DNA of 64,000 nucleotides from Chitinophaga eiseniae (lineage in GTDB: Bacteria; Bacteroidota; Bacteroidia; Chitinophagales; Chitinophagaceae), in assembly GCF_900167135.1 (NCBI RefSeq), contig NZ_FUWZ01000002.1:1824651-1888650 (forward strand), read 5' to 3'. The notes beneath the pieces are model-generated. The model had not been told where the DNA came from. It searched no databases and was given only the letters and a program-made list of their open reading frames with translations. This document shows positions 43,260-51,194 of the stretch, piece after piece. Each line of letters opens with the position of its first letter. Position 1 is the first letter of the stretch. The translations under genes were made by a program, and so were the position numbers.

Positions 43260-44846
43260 ATGAAATCACTGAAAATAGTTGCCTTTGCTGCGCTGGCCGG
43301 TATCGCCCTCAGTAGCTGCAACAAAAAGTTTGAAGATTATTCCGTCAATACAAATAAACCCGCGAAGGTGCCGCCAAGCCTGGTATTAGGCGGTATCCTG
43401 GGAGATATGAATGCAGACAAACCCTGGAGCGCGGTGATGCGCTGGAACCAGTTTGACTGCTGCAACTATAACTATTATGGCGACCAGCGTTACGATTGGA
43501 ACGGCGCCGATTTCGCCAGCTATTTCTCCCTGACCAATGTGCAGCAGATGGAAGCAGAAGCCATCCGCCTCGGCGGAAAGGACGTGAACCCCTATAGCGC
43601 GCTGGGGAAATTCGCCCGTGCCTTCTTTTACTACCGGCTGTCCAGCCTTGTAGGGGACGTGCCGCTGAAGACCGCATTGCAGGGCAAAGACAATATCGCG
43701 CCAACCTACGACGCGCAAAAGACAGTGTTTGTACAGGTCCTGCAATGGCTGGAGGAAGCAAATACACAGCTGGCCGCACAGATCGCCAATCCGGATAAAT
43801 CCAATACCGCCGAAGGGCAGGTGCTGAAAGGAGACTTTTATTATGGCAACGATCTTACAAAGTGGCAGCGCGCCGTGAACACCTTCCGGCTGAGGGTATT
43901 GATAGCGCTGAGCAAAAGAACAGGAGAGTCAGATCTTAACATTGCGCAGCAGTTTAAGGATATTGTTGGTAATCCTTCCAAATACCCCTTGATGGAGTCG
44001 ATGGACCACAACATGCAGTTCATCTACAACAATATCAACAAATACCCTTCCAACCCGGATAACCTCGGCTTCGATGCTACCCGTTACAATATGTCGGCCA
44101 CCTACCTGAACACGCTGGTAGCACTGAAGGACCCAAGGGCCTACATCACAGCGGAACCGGCCACCAAACAGATCAACGAGCTGCATAAGCTGCCTTCGGA
44201 TATCACCGCCTATGTGGGTGCTTCTTCCGGGGAGAGCCAGGAAGATATGTCTTCCAAAATGTCTAACGTAGATACCGCCGCTTATTCCCTGCGCAGCAGA
44301 AACCGCTACTATAGCAGCTATGCGGCCGAGCCAGGCGTGATCGTCGGTTTTCCTGAACTGTGCTTTAACATGGCGGAAGCCATTAACCGCGGCTGGGTTA
44401 CCGGAGATGCGGAAGCATGGTATAAAAAAGGTATCAAAGCTTCGCTGGGTTTCTACGGTATCCCTACAGAAGTAGCGGGTACCGTAAGCAAAACGTATAA
44501 GGGTACACGTTATGACATACCGTTCAGTTTTGAAAGTGGTTATTACCAGCAGGCTGCGGTGAAGTATCAGGGCAACAATGCGCAGGGGTTAACACAGATC
44601 CTGACGCAGAAATACCTCGCGTTCTTCGAAAACTCCGGCTGGGAGGCCTATTTCAACTGGCGCCGTACGGGGGTGCCTACCTTCCTGACAGGTGCTGGTA
44701 CGGGCAACAGCGGCATGATCCCCAAACGGTTCAAATATCCGGACACCGAAAGGGCAGCGAATACCGTTAACTGGACCACCTCGCTGAAAAGCCAGTTCGG
44801 CGGCACTACAGATGATATTAACGCGGCGATGTGGCTTGTTAAATAA
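43260..44846 (+). CDS. susD: SusD-like (SusD/RagB group 2) nutrient-binding lipoprotein
   Basis: This is a 528-residue surface lipoprotein with a lipobox ALSSC near residue 20. It has the look of the second SusD Pfam group (SusD-like_2): a start such as FEDYSVNTNKP followed by LVLGGILGDMN, helices with YSALGKFARAFFYYRLSSLVGDVPL, and a C-terminal block with QILTQKYLAFFENSGWEAYFNWRRTGVP. It would cap the SusC channel encoded 20 bases upstream and hold the substrate at the surface. A strong terminator follows, so the operon is probably just susCD. The ligand is unknown. Confidence 0.9.
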   Translation: MKSLKIVAFAALAGIALSSCNKKFEDYSVNTNKPAKVPPSLVLGGILGDMNADKPWSAVMRWNQFDCCNYNYYGDQRYDWNGADFASYFSLTNVQQMEAEAIRLGGKDVNPYSALGKFARAFFYYRLSSLVGDVPLKTALQGKDNIAPTYDAQKTVFVQVLQWLEEANTQLAAQIANPDKSNTAEGQVLKGDFYYGNDLTKWQRAVNTFRLRVLIALSKRTGESDLNIAQQFKDIVGNPSKYPLMESMDHNMQFIYNNINKYPSNPDNLGFDATRYNMSATYLNTLVALKDPRAYITAEPATKQINELHKLPSDITAYVGASSGESQEDMSSKMSNVDTAAYSLRSRNRYYSSYAAEPGVIVGFPELCFNMAEAINRGWVTGDAEAWYKKGIKASLGFYGIPTEVAGTVSKTYKGTRYDIPFSFESGYYQQAAVKYQGNNAQGLTQILTQKYLAFFENSGWEAYFNWRRTGVPTFLTGAGTGNSGMIPKRFKYPDTERAANTVNWTTSLKSQFGGTTDDINAAMWLVK

Positions 44847-44865
44847 ATAGGATCATCATCTAAGT

Positions 44866-44904
44866 AAAAAGAAGGGCTGACCTAACCGGTCGGCCCTTCT
44901 TTTT
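44866..44904 (+). terminator. Intrinsic terminator of the second susCD operon
   Basis: A 17-base stem, with one G-T pair and arms beginning AAAAAGAAGGGC and ending GCCCTTCTTTTT, closes the loop TAACC and runs into T residues, 20 bases after the susD stop. It separates susCD from the DUF5690 gene, which therefore needs its own promoter. Confidence 0.88.
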
Positions 44905-44951
44905 ATACCGCTTCTCATCGCCCGGGTCTTTAGCATTACTACTCTTGTTTT

Positions 44952-45015
44952 AGTAATACTTAACAATTAGTTCAGTATTGCTTAACAATTAGTTTACATT
45001 GGATAGGCACCTTTG
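44952..45015 (+). promoter_or_regulatory. Predicted operator and promoter of the DUF5690 gene
   Basis: A near-perfect 22-base tandem repeat spans 44952-44973 and 44974-44995 (19 of 22 bases agree), each copy with CTTAACAATTAGTT. ACCTTTG lies at 45009-45015, 28 bases after the second CTTAAC. Layout and spacing equal those before the second susC at 39932-39992. One regulator, most simply the XRE-cupin protein, should bind both. Confidence 0.65.
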
Positions 45016-45029
45016 ACCCAAATACCTGA

Positions 45030-46337
45030 ATGGAAATGCTGACTATTCCCTGGATACAAAAGCGGCTGGAGCGTGCGCCGAATATTGTTTTGTCTTTGTA
45101 TGCCGCATTGGTGGCCTTTGGCACCTATTCCTGCATGTATGCTTTCCGGAAACCGTTTACCGCGGGAATATTTGAAGGGGTGTCCTTTCTGGGGATAGAC
45201 TACAAAATCTGGCTGGTGATCAGTCAGACGATAGGCTATGCCTGCAGTAAGTTTTATGGTATCCGGTTTATTGCGGAAATGAAGGGCAGCAACCGCGCGC
45301 AGTACATCATGATGCTGATCCTGGTTTCCTGGGTGGCGTTGCTGGGCTTTGCGCTGGTACCGGCGCCATATAACATCCTCTTCCTGTTTATCAACGGCTT
45401 TCCCCTGGGCATGATCTGGGGATTGGTGTTCAGTTACCTGGAAGGCAGGCGGAGCACGGAGTTTATGGGCGCGGTATTATCCATCAGTTTTATTTTCTCT
45501 TCCGGTTTTGTGAAATCAGCCGGGAAGATGACCATCCTGTCCTGGCATGTATCGGAGTTCTGGATGCCGTTTGTAACGGGACTGTTGTTTTTAGGGCCTA
45601 TCCTGGTGTTTATCCTCTTGCTGGAGCAGATACCGCCGCCGGGCGCGGAAGATGTGAAGATGCGCACGAAAAGGGTGCCAATGAACAAGCAGGAGCGGAA
45701 ACGTTTCCTGCAGACATTCCTGCCAGGCCTGGTGCTGTTGATAGGCAGCTATGTATTGCTGACTGTACTGCGCGATATGCGGGACAATTTTGCGGCAGAT
45801 ATCTGGAAAGACCTGGGGTATGGCACAGACACAGGCATCTTCACCCGTACGGAAATACCGATATCTATCGCCATTATTGCTATTATGGGAATGCTGGTTT
45901 TTGTGAAGAACAACTATCAGGCGTTTATGCTGAACCATGTGATCGTGATCTCCGGATTCCTGATCGCGTTGGTGAGCACGCTGCTGTTCCGGCAGCACCG
46001 GTTGGATCCCGTATGGTGGATGACGCTGACAGGATTAGGTTTGTACATGGGGTATATTCCTTTCAATTGTATCTTCTTCGAGCGACTGATAGCCGTTTTT
46101 AAATACGCCAGTAATGTAGGCTTTATCATGTATGTGGCCGATTCGTTTGGATATCTGGGTAGTGTAGGAGTGATGCTGTTCAAGAACGCCAGTCATATGC
46201 CCTTGTCCTGGAGCCAGTTTTTTGGAGATGCCGTACTGGGCGTTTCTGTTACAGGAATAGTAATGATGGGGGTATCTTCCTGGTATTTCAAAAAAAAGTA
46301 TAATGGCGACAGCCTCAAATTAGGAATAGTGAACTAA
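45030..46337 (+). CDS. DUF5690-family MFS-like inner-membrane transporter
   Basis: This is a 435-residue polytopic protein with about 11-12 hydrophobic helices and the look of the major facilitator superfamily. FGTYSCMYAFRKPFTAGIFEG near residues 30-50 is written here only in part (YSCMYAFRKPFTAGIF). That pattern recalls the organophosphate:phosphate antiporter branch, and the overall sequence fits DUF5690, a Bacteroidota family with no known substrate. A long cytoplasmic loop lies near residues 200-225. The gene has its own promoter, which shares an operator with the susCD operon before it, so it may carry the SusCD substrate or a product of it across the inner membrane. Confidence 0.7.
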   Translation: MEMLTIPWIQKRLERAPNIVLSLYAALVAFGTYSCMYAFRKPFTAGIFEGVSFLGIDYKIWLVISQTIGYACSKFYGIRFIAEMKGSNRAQYIMMLILVSWVALLGFALVPAPYNILFLFINGFPLGMIWGLVFSYLEGRRSTEFMGAVLSISFIFSSGFVKSAGKMTILSWHVSEFWMPFVTGLLFLGPILVFILLLEQIPPPGAEDVKMRTKRVPMNKQERKRFLQTFLPGLVLLIGSYVLLTVLRDMRDNFAADIWKDLGYGTDTGIFTRTEIPISIAIIAIMGMLVFVKNNYQAFMLNHVIVISGFLIALVSTLLFRQHRLDPVWWMTLTGLGLYMGYIPFNCIFFERLIAVFKYASNVGFIMYVADSFGYLGSVGVMLFKNASHMPLSWSQFFGDAVLGVSVTGIVMMGVSSWYFKKKYNGDSLKLGIVN

Positions 46338-46341
46338 ACAA

Positions 46342-46376
46342 AAAAAAGCGAAACTGAATTTCAGTTTCGCTTTTTT
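46342..46376. terminator. Bidirectional terminator between DUF5690 gene and tatA
   Basis: A perfect 16-base stem (arms AAAAAAGCGAAACTGA / TCAGTTTCGCTTTTTT) closes the loop ATT. The arm ends give T tracts on both strands, serving the + strand DUF5690 gene and the - strand tatA. Confidence 0.9.
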
Positions 46377-46399
46377 AATAGCTTTCTTATTCACGTTAT

Positions 46400-46615
46400 T
46401 TATGCCTTAGGAGCTTCAGAAGCACCTTTTGATTCTTTTTTGGGTTCATCTTTGGCATCTTTGAACTCGCGTATGCCACTACCCAAACCACGCATTAACT
46501 CAGGTATCTTTTTACCACCAAACAAGAGGAGAACTACCAGCGCAATCAGCAGTAATTCTTTGATACCGATTTCCTGCAGGAACAAAAACGGAATATTCAA
46601 AAGTGATGTTGCCAT
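46400..46615 (-). CDS. tatA: Sec-independent protein translocase subunit TatA/E
   Basis: This is a 71-residue TatA-type protein: a short N-terminal membrane helix ELLLIALVVLLLFGGKKIPEL with the conserved FG before an amphipathic helix (LMRGLGSGIREFKDAKDE) and a charged tail. TatA oligomers form the pore for folded proteins carrying twin-arginine signals. No tatC or tatB lies next to it. It is flanked by a terminator downstream and a gap upstream, so it appears to be a single-gene transcript. Confidence 0.92.
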   Translation of the reverse strand: MATSLLNIPFLFLQEIGIKELLLIALVVLLLFGGKKIPELMRGLGSGIREFKDAKDEPKKESKGASEAPKA

Positions 46616-46747
46616 TATAAACTGTTTTTTATTGTGTGCTTTTAATATACGGCGATTCCGGACATAAAGTTAGCACGAAATAAGAGTTTTTTCGACTTTT
46701 GCCGAGATATTTGAGAATTTTAATATAATTGTCATCAAAACAATGGG

Positions 46748-47305
46748 TTACGAATTATAAAAAACAACTTTTATATCTCCATTCTCCACTTGCAGTTGTG
46801 AAATTCTCCCGTATTGTACCTTCAGGTCGAAGGAATCTGCCAGGGGGGTATTGGTGGCGTGGGCCAGGATAGACCGGATGACACCGCCATGGGTAACGAG
46901 CACTGCGTTGTTGCCCTTTTCGATGATCTCTTCTATAAAAGCCATACTGCGGGTATAGAGTTCCTCGTAGCTTTCGCCCTGCGGTACCTTTGCCTGTACA
47001 AAATCGTCCGCCCAGGTTTGCAGCTCTTCTTTGCCGATGGCTTCCCAGGCCAGCATTTCCCAGGCGCCGAAATTCATTTCCTTCAATCGGTCATCTGTAT
47101 GGACATCTTCACCAAAGAGAGTGGTGGCGAGCTTCTGACAGCGTTGCAGAGGGCTGCTGTATACATCGAACGTGCCGGTGGGCACTTTGGCCTTTATGGC
47201 GGCAGCTTCCGTTTCAAAGGTACCGGCTACGCCGATGTCTGAAAAGCCGTAACAGATGCCGCTTTCAATAGCCGGCGTCGTATGTCTTATGAGGTAAATT
47301 TCCAT
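46748..47305 (-). CDS. cobC: Alpha-ribazole phosphatase, histidine phosphatase family
   Basis: This is a 185-residue phosphoglycerate-mutase-like phosphatase. The catalytic motif LIRHTTP is at residues about 5-11, SSPLQRCQKLATTLF near 50 holds the second Arg, and VLVTHGGVIRSIL near 140 the second catalytic His. It would dephosphorylate alpha-ribazole phosphate or adenosylcobalamin phosphate in lower-ligand assembly. I set the start at ATG 47305, directly before the motif; the frame extends further upstream but only with unrelated residues. It overlaps cobS by 19 bases and is the last gene of the cobalamin block. Confidence 0.85.
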   Translation of the reverse strand: MEIYLIRHTTPAIESGICYGFSDIGVAGTFETEAAAIKAKVPTGTFDVYSSPLQRCQKLATTLFGEDVHTDDRLKEMNFGAWEMLAWEAIGKEELQTWADDFVQAKVPQGESYEELYTRSMAFIEEIIEKGNNAVLVTHGGVIRSILAHATNTPLADSFDLKVQYGRISQLQVENGDIKVVFYNS

Positions 47306-48063
47306 GCGAGAATGCAAAAGCACAAATATATGACTGTTTCGGCAACCTGCTGTACGGCCCCGAGGCAGTCGCCGGTGTAGCCGCCGATCCATTTGTTCAT
47401 CAACCGGGCCATGTACCATCGTACCAGTACCAGCGCGGGGAGGATCAGCAGCAGCGCGTAATTACGGGTAAAGGCGATCACCATCAGCAGGGGCAACAGC
47501 CCGAAAGCGCCGGCGAGCAACAGGTCCGGCAGCAAAATACCTTTGGATACCGGCTTTGCCTTGCTGTCTTCGTTTTCCCTGACATACTGGTGCGTATAGA
47601 TAATGCTGACAGCCACAAAGCGGCTCAGCGGCTGCGCGATGATCACAGCCAGCATCACTTTGTTGAGCGTCAGTGGTATGAGGCAGATGTATTTTGTGGT
47701 CATCAGCAGCAACAGGCCCAGCATGCCATACGTACCGATGCGGCTGTCTTTCATGATTTCCAGTATCTTTTCTTTGGTCCACCCGCCGCCAAAGCCGTCG
47801 CACATATCGGCAAAGCCGTCTTCATGAAAAGCGCCGGTCACCCAGATGCTGATAACAAGGGATAATAACACGGTCACCAGGCGGGGTGCAATATCGCCCA
47901 ATGCATACAACACTGCCAGCATAAAGCCTCCGGTGATCCAGCCTATCAGCGGCAGATAGCGGGTAGCCTTGTTGAGCATATCAGGACTGTACGCATTAAC
48001 GGTGACGGGTATACGGGTATAGAACATAATAGCGGTTAGCAAAAGCTGCCACTGTTTTTTCAT
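47287..48063 (-). CDS. cobS: Adenosylcobinamide-GDP ribazoletransferase
   Basis: This is CobS, 258 residues, a membrane enzyme with about six hydrophobic helices that joins adenosylcobinamide-GDP and alpha-ribazole (phosphate) to give cobalamin (phosphate). The metal-binding acidic motif FHEDGFADMCDGFGGG is at about residues 78-93, as in the family, and FYTRIPV near residue 15 is the usual N-terminal pattern. It overlaps cobT by four bases and cobC by 19, so the genes are translationally coupled. Confidence 0.94.
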   Translation of the reverse strand: MKKQWQLLLTAIMFYTRIPVTVNAYSPDMLNKATRYLPLIGWITGGFMLAVLYALGDIAPRLVTVLLSLVISIWVTGAFHEDGFADMCDGFGGGWTKEKILEIMKDSRIGTYGMLGLLLLMTTKYICLIPLTLNKVMLAVIIAQPLSRFVAVSIIYTHQYVRENEDSKAKPVSKGILLPDLLLAGAFGLLPLLMVIAFTRNYALLLILPALVLVRWYMARLMNKWIGGYTGDCLGAVQQVAETVIYLCFCILAWKFTS

Positions 48064-49103
48064 ATGCTGCGGTTTGAGACCTGGGCGCTGTTAAAGCTGG
48101 CCATTTCCTGCAGGAAGAGCACAGCGCTTTGGATAACAGGAATGGCCATGGCTGCCCCGGTACCTTCGCCGAGGCGCATATCCAGCTGTAGCAATGGCTG
48201 TACGCCCAAAAACTGCAACATGGCCTTGTGACCTTTTTCTTCGGAGCAATGCGCAAACACACAGTAATCTTTTACGGCAGGCTGCATGGCCACGGCGGCC
48301 AGCAGTGCGGAGGAGACAATAAACCCGTCGATCACCACCATCATTTTCAGGGCCGCTGCCTGCAGAATGGCACCGGTGATCATGGCAATTTCGAAACCGC
48401 CATAGGTGGCCAGCGCCAGCTCGGGAGTGGGCGGTTTCACATGATGGGCCATCACTTGCTGTAGTACCGCTTTTTTCTGCGCCAGCTGCTGCATATTGCT
48501 GCCGGTGCCGGTACCTACGCAGTCAGCAATGGAAATACCGGTAAAATAACTCATCAGCAGCGCAGCAGACGAGGTGTTGCCGATCCCCATCTCTCCGAAA
48601 CCAATGATATTGCAACCGGCGGCATGCGCCAGCTCCACTTCCCCGGCGCCGGCAGTCATCGCCAGCCGGCACTGGTCCGGCGACATGGCGGGACCATGCA
48701 GATAGTTATTCGTACCACAGGCAATCTTACGGTCATGCAACAACGGATGTGCAGGAAATTCATGATTGACGCCCGCATCCACCACGGTCAGCTGCAGCTG
48801 GTGCTGCCGGCAGAATACATTAATGGCGGCGCCACCCTGCAGGAAATTGTAGACCATCTGCGCGGTAACGGCCTGCGGAAAAGGATTTACCAACCCTTCG
48901 GCAGCGATGCCATGGTCGCCGGCAAACACCAGCAGGTGGGGGTGCCGCAATTCCGGAGTAAGGCTGTTTTGTATCAGTCCGGCCTGTAATGCCAGCTGTT
49001 CCAGCCTGCCCAGGGAGCCGGGCGGTTTTGTCTTCTGATCAATCTTGTCCTGTAACGCTGCTTTCAGTTCTTCGGACAAAGGGGAGACGGCTATCTGCAT
49101 CAT
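48060..49103 (-). CDS. cobT: Nicotinate-nucleotide--dimethylbenzimidazole phosphoribosyltransferase
   Basis: This is CobT, 347 residues, which activates the lower base (such as dimethylbenzimidazole) with ribose-phosphate from nicotinate mononucleotide. Diagnostic stretches are KTKPPGSLGRLE-type (here KTKPPGSLGRLEQLA) near residue 25, FAGDHGIA near 80, FGEMGIGNTSSAAL near 170 and MRLGEGTGAAMA near 318, where the catalytic Glu lies. The first two codons are both ATG. It lies 11 bases after cobU and overlaps cobS by four. Confidence 0.95.
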   Translation of the reverse strand: MMQIAVSPLSEELKAALQDKIDQKTKPPGSLGRLEQLALQAGLIQNSLTPELRHPHLLVFAGDHGIAAEGLVNPFPQAVTAQMVYNFLQGGAAINVFCRQHQLQLTVVDAGVNHEFPAHPLLHDRKIACGTNNYLHGPAMSPDQCRLAMTAGAGEVELAHAAGCNIIGFGEMGIGNTSSAALLMSYFTGISIADCVGTGTGSNMQQLAQKKAVLQQVMAHHVKPPTPELALATYGGFEIAMITGAILQAAALKMMVVIDGFIVSSALLAAVAMQPAVKDYCVFAHCSEEKGHKAMLQFLGVQPLLQLDMRLGEGTGAAMAIPVIQSAVLFLQEMASFNSAQVSNRSI

Positions 49104-49114
49104 CTGTTTTTTTA

Positions 49115-49627
49115 TCAGTCTCTTTTCTTTATTACAACCGGAATGCCGGAAACCATTAGTATAACCGTGTCGGCGATACGTGCAATGTACTGGTTGGCCC
49201 AGCCCTGGAGATCGGTAAACTTACGGCCAACGGCTGTTTCGGCATGTAAGCCCATACCTATTTCATTGGTGACAATGAGGAAATGCCCCGGTTGTTCCCG
49301 CAGCGCGTCAATCTCCGCCTGCAGGGACGCCAGCGCTTTGTCAATATCGTAATCGTGAAGCGTGAAAAAATTCGTGAGCCATAAGGTGACACAGTCTATC
49401 ACCACAGTCCGCCCGGCGAGCGGCAACCGGCTTACATGCAACGCTTCTTCGTAGTTGGTCCACGAAGGACCGCGCTCTGCCTGATGGCGCCGGATACGGG
49501 CGGCAAAATCCTCGTCCCATATTCTGGCGGTGGCCACATATACCGGCTGCTCACAGGAGGCCAGCGCCTGGTCCTGTGCATACCGGCTTTTACCGGACCG
49601 GGCGCCACCTGTAACGAGTGTGATCAT
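49115..49627 (-). CDS. cobU: Adenosylcobinamide kinase / adenosylcobinamide-phosphate guanylyltransferase
   Basis: This is CobU, 170 residues, the bifunctional enzyme that phosphorylates adenosylcobinamide and adds GMP from GTP. The P-loop VTGGARSGKSRYAQ is at residues 4-17, the guanylated His is in RIRRHQAERG near residue 45, and VIDCVTLWLTN near residue 75 is the Walker B-like segment. It begins the cobUTSC group. A -7-like box lies four bases before its ATG, and a large inverted repeat separates it from the BtuG-like gene. Confidence 0.94.
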   Translation of the reverse strand: MITLVTGGARSGKSRYAQDQALASCEQPVYVATARIWDEDFAARIRRHQAERGPSWTNYEEALHVSRLPLAGRTVVIDCVTLWLTNFFTLHDYDIDKALASLQAEIDALREQPGHFLIVTNEIGMGLHAETAVGRKFTDLQGWANQYIARIADTVILMVSGIPVVIKKRD

Positions 49628-49631
49628 ACGG

Positions 49632-49644
49632 GTAAATTACGAAT
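49632..49644 (-). promoter_or_regulatory. Putative promoter element of cobU
   Basis: On the - strand this reads ATTCGTAATTTAC. The 11-mer ATTCGTAATTT is identical to the one just before btuB (53758-53768). TAATTTAC is a weak match to the -7 box TAnnTTTG and ends four bases before the ATG. Confidence 0.4.
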
Positions 49645-49656
49645 GATGGATGGCGG

Positions 49657-49728
49657 ATTACGAATGGAGGGCCGCCTTTTTGAAAGGTTATTAAATAACC
49701 CCTCGCAAGGAGGCCCTCCATTCGTAAT
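49657..49728. repeat. Large nested inverted repeat between the BtuG-like gene and cobU
   Basis: Perfect 17-base arms (49657-49673 and 49712-49728, beginning ATTACGAATGG) enclose a second perfect seven-base stem GGTTATT/AATAACC at 49686-49700. A further direct copy of ATTACGAAT lies at 49636-49644 in the cobU promoter. There is no T tract right after the arms. It could end or process the BtuG-like mRNA, or be a small repeat element. Confidence 0.65.
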
Positions 49729-49737
49729 GCGTAGTTG

Positions 49738-51066
49738 CTAATTAAAAACGGGTATAGCCGGGAAGAAATAGCCGGTATACGGAATGCTCTTCACAACAGC
49801 GCCGGTAGAGGCGTTGTAGATAAAGAGGGTGTTCTTTTCAAAGTGGGTACCGTAGCCGGGCTCTACGCCGGTGGCCACCAGAGTGTTGTTGGCCGGGTTA
49901 TACCTGAAACCGGCGCCATACAGCTCTCTGTCGGCCGGTAAGGTGATGAAAGGCGTCTGCAGGGAAGCAGCGTTGCCCGGTAAGTATTTAAAAATCTGTT
50001 TGCCATTGATGCCCCAGTCATTGGTTTTAGCAATGAATACGGCATTCTCAACGGTAGAAGCGGTGATCATCGTTGCGTTCCATGCGCCCCATGCGCCATA
50101 CAACGGGAAGGGCAGCGCTATGGTGTTCACCGCCAGCGAGGTGGGATTGATAGCATACAGGTGCTGTCCTTCGCCTGCCCAGATGGTACCATCCGGCGTA
50201 CGCGCCAAACCTACGTCTGCTTTTACCAGGGTAGACACAATGCTGAAGTTACTGGCGTTGAGGACCACGATACCGGCGGACTGAGACATCACAAACACGT
50301 AGTTGCCTGCTTTCAGCATGCCACCCACCTGACCGTCGATACCGGCGATTTTGGCGCCGATGGTGAAAGCCCCGAGGTCTACAGGATAAACCCCGTCGGT
50401 AGTGGAGAGCAGGCCGGTGCTGTTGTTAACAGGGCAAAAAGCATTAGCCATCGCCGGAGGAGGGGCAGTGCGGCCCACCTCTTTCATGGAATGCACATCG
50501 GCTACCACCAGCGGCGCATCTTTGGACACCAGGTAGATCCGGTTGTTGAATACAGTGCCGTAACCAGCAGTATTGCCCAGGGTCTTGCCAGGGTTCTCCC
50601 GCTGGAAGATGTTGCGGTGCAGGGTGTCTTCACCATAACGGTAAAAGTTCACATCAGCCTTGTCATGGCCAAACCAGCCTTCATTCACGATGAAGAAGCC
50701 ATTATCATACTTATCTGTTACCTTGATACGGTAGAAGTAGGAGTTGAGACTGTTGCCTGCGCTTACCTTAAAGGAGATGGTATAATCACCTGCAGCGGTA
50801 GGCGTAAAGGTATAGGTAGAGTCGGTGCCGGCAGTTACTCCGTTAACCAGCCAGAGGAACGTAGGCTCTTTGGCGTTAACGAGCTGTGGACGCAGCACGC
50901 GCGTTTCGCCAACGGCAATGGTGTCTTTACCGTCTTTAAGTCCGGGGTTGCTGATAACAGGAATAACCACTTCTGCCACATTATCTTTCTGACAGGCGGA
51001 AAAAGTCAGCAATGCAGCTGCTGCCAGTAGAAAGAGCTGTTGCAAACGGCATGTAAATCTTCGCAT
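49738..51066 (-). CDS. BtuG-like cobalamin-binding surface lipoprotein candidate
   Basis: This is a 442-residue lipoprotein with lipobox FSAC near residue 25. A PKD/Ig-like domain (about residues 35-115, with GDYTISFKVSAGN) precedes a beta-propeller-like part of about 320 residues. Repeated strands there include GKTLGNTAGYGTVFNNRIYLV, given here only by its start GKTLGNTAGYG, and RTPDGTIWAGEG. DUF5074/YncE-like propellers of this type include BtuG, the surface lipoprotein that captures cobalamin for BtuB in Bacteroides. Its place between btuB and cobUTSC supports the same role. The extra N-terminal PKD-like domain is a difference worth noting. Confidence 0.65.
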   Translation of the reverse strand: MRRFTCRLQQLFLLAAAALLTFSACQKDNVAEVVIPVISNPGLKDGKDTIAVGETRVLRPQLVNAKEPTFLWLVNGVTAGTDSTYTFTPTAAGDYTISFKVSAGNSLNSYFYRIKVTDKYDNGFFIVNEGWFGHDKADVNFYRYGEDTLHRNIFQRENPGKTLGNTAGYGTVFNNRIYLVSKDAPLVVADVHSMKEVGRTAPPPAMANAFCPVNNSTGLLSTTDGVYPVDLGAFTIGAKIAGIDGQVGGMLKAGNYVFVMSQSAGIVVLNASNFSIVSTLVKADVGLARTPDGTIWAGEGQHLYAINPTSLAVNTIALPFPLYGAWGAWNATMITASTVENAVFIAKTNDWGINGKQIFKYLPGNAASLQTPFITLPADRELYGAGFRYNPANNTLVATGVEPGYGTHFEKNTLFIYNASTGAVVKSIPYTGYFFPAIPVFN

Positions 51067-51092
51067 GGTACGATTGTTTGTTGGATCTAAAT

Positions 51093-51175
51093 ATTTAGAG
51101 ATTTAGCTACTGCTACAGTGCAGGCTATTCTTATCAAATAGCCGGTGCGCTGTAACAATAATTAAATCTCTAAAT
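51093..51175. repeat. Three-part hairpin between the DUF6580 and BtuG-like genes
   Basis: Outer arms ATTTAGAGATTTA / TAAATCTCTAAAT (13 bases, perfect), middle arms TACAGTGCA / TGCGCTGTA (one G-T pair) and inner arms GGCTATT / AATAGCC close the seven-base loop CTTATCA. It fills most of the 128-base gap. No T tract follows, so it is not a simple terminator. It could be a processing site, an attenuator or a ligand-binding RNA. It lacks the known B12-box sequence. Confidence 0.6.
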
Positions 51176-51194
51176 CAAAAAGTGAGAAAATATC

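Noticed and set aside
47306..47419. Upstream extension of cobC
   Set aside because: The extra 38 residues overlap cobS, are rich in Arg and His and come before the normal family start MEIYLIRH.
51067..51194. Calling the three-part hairpin a cobalamin riboswitch or a terminator
   Set aside because: It has no B12-box and no T tract, so only the inverted repeats themselves are claimed.
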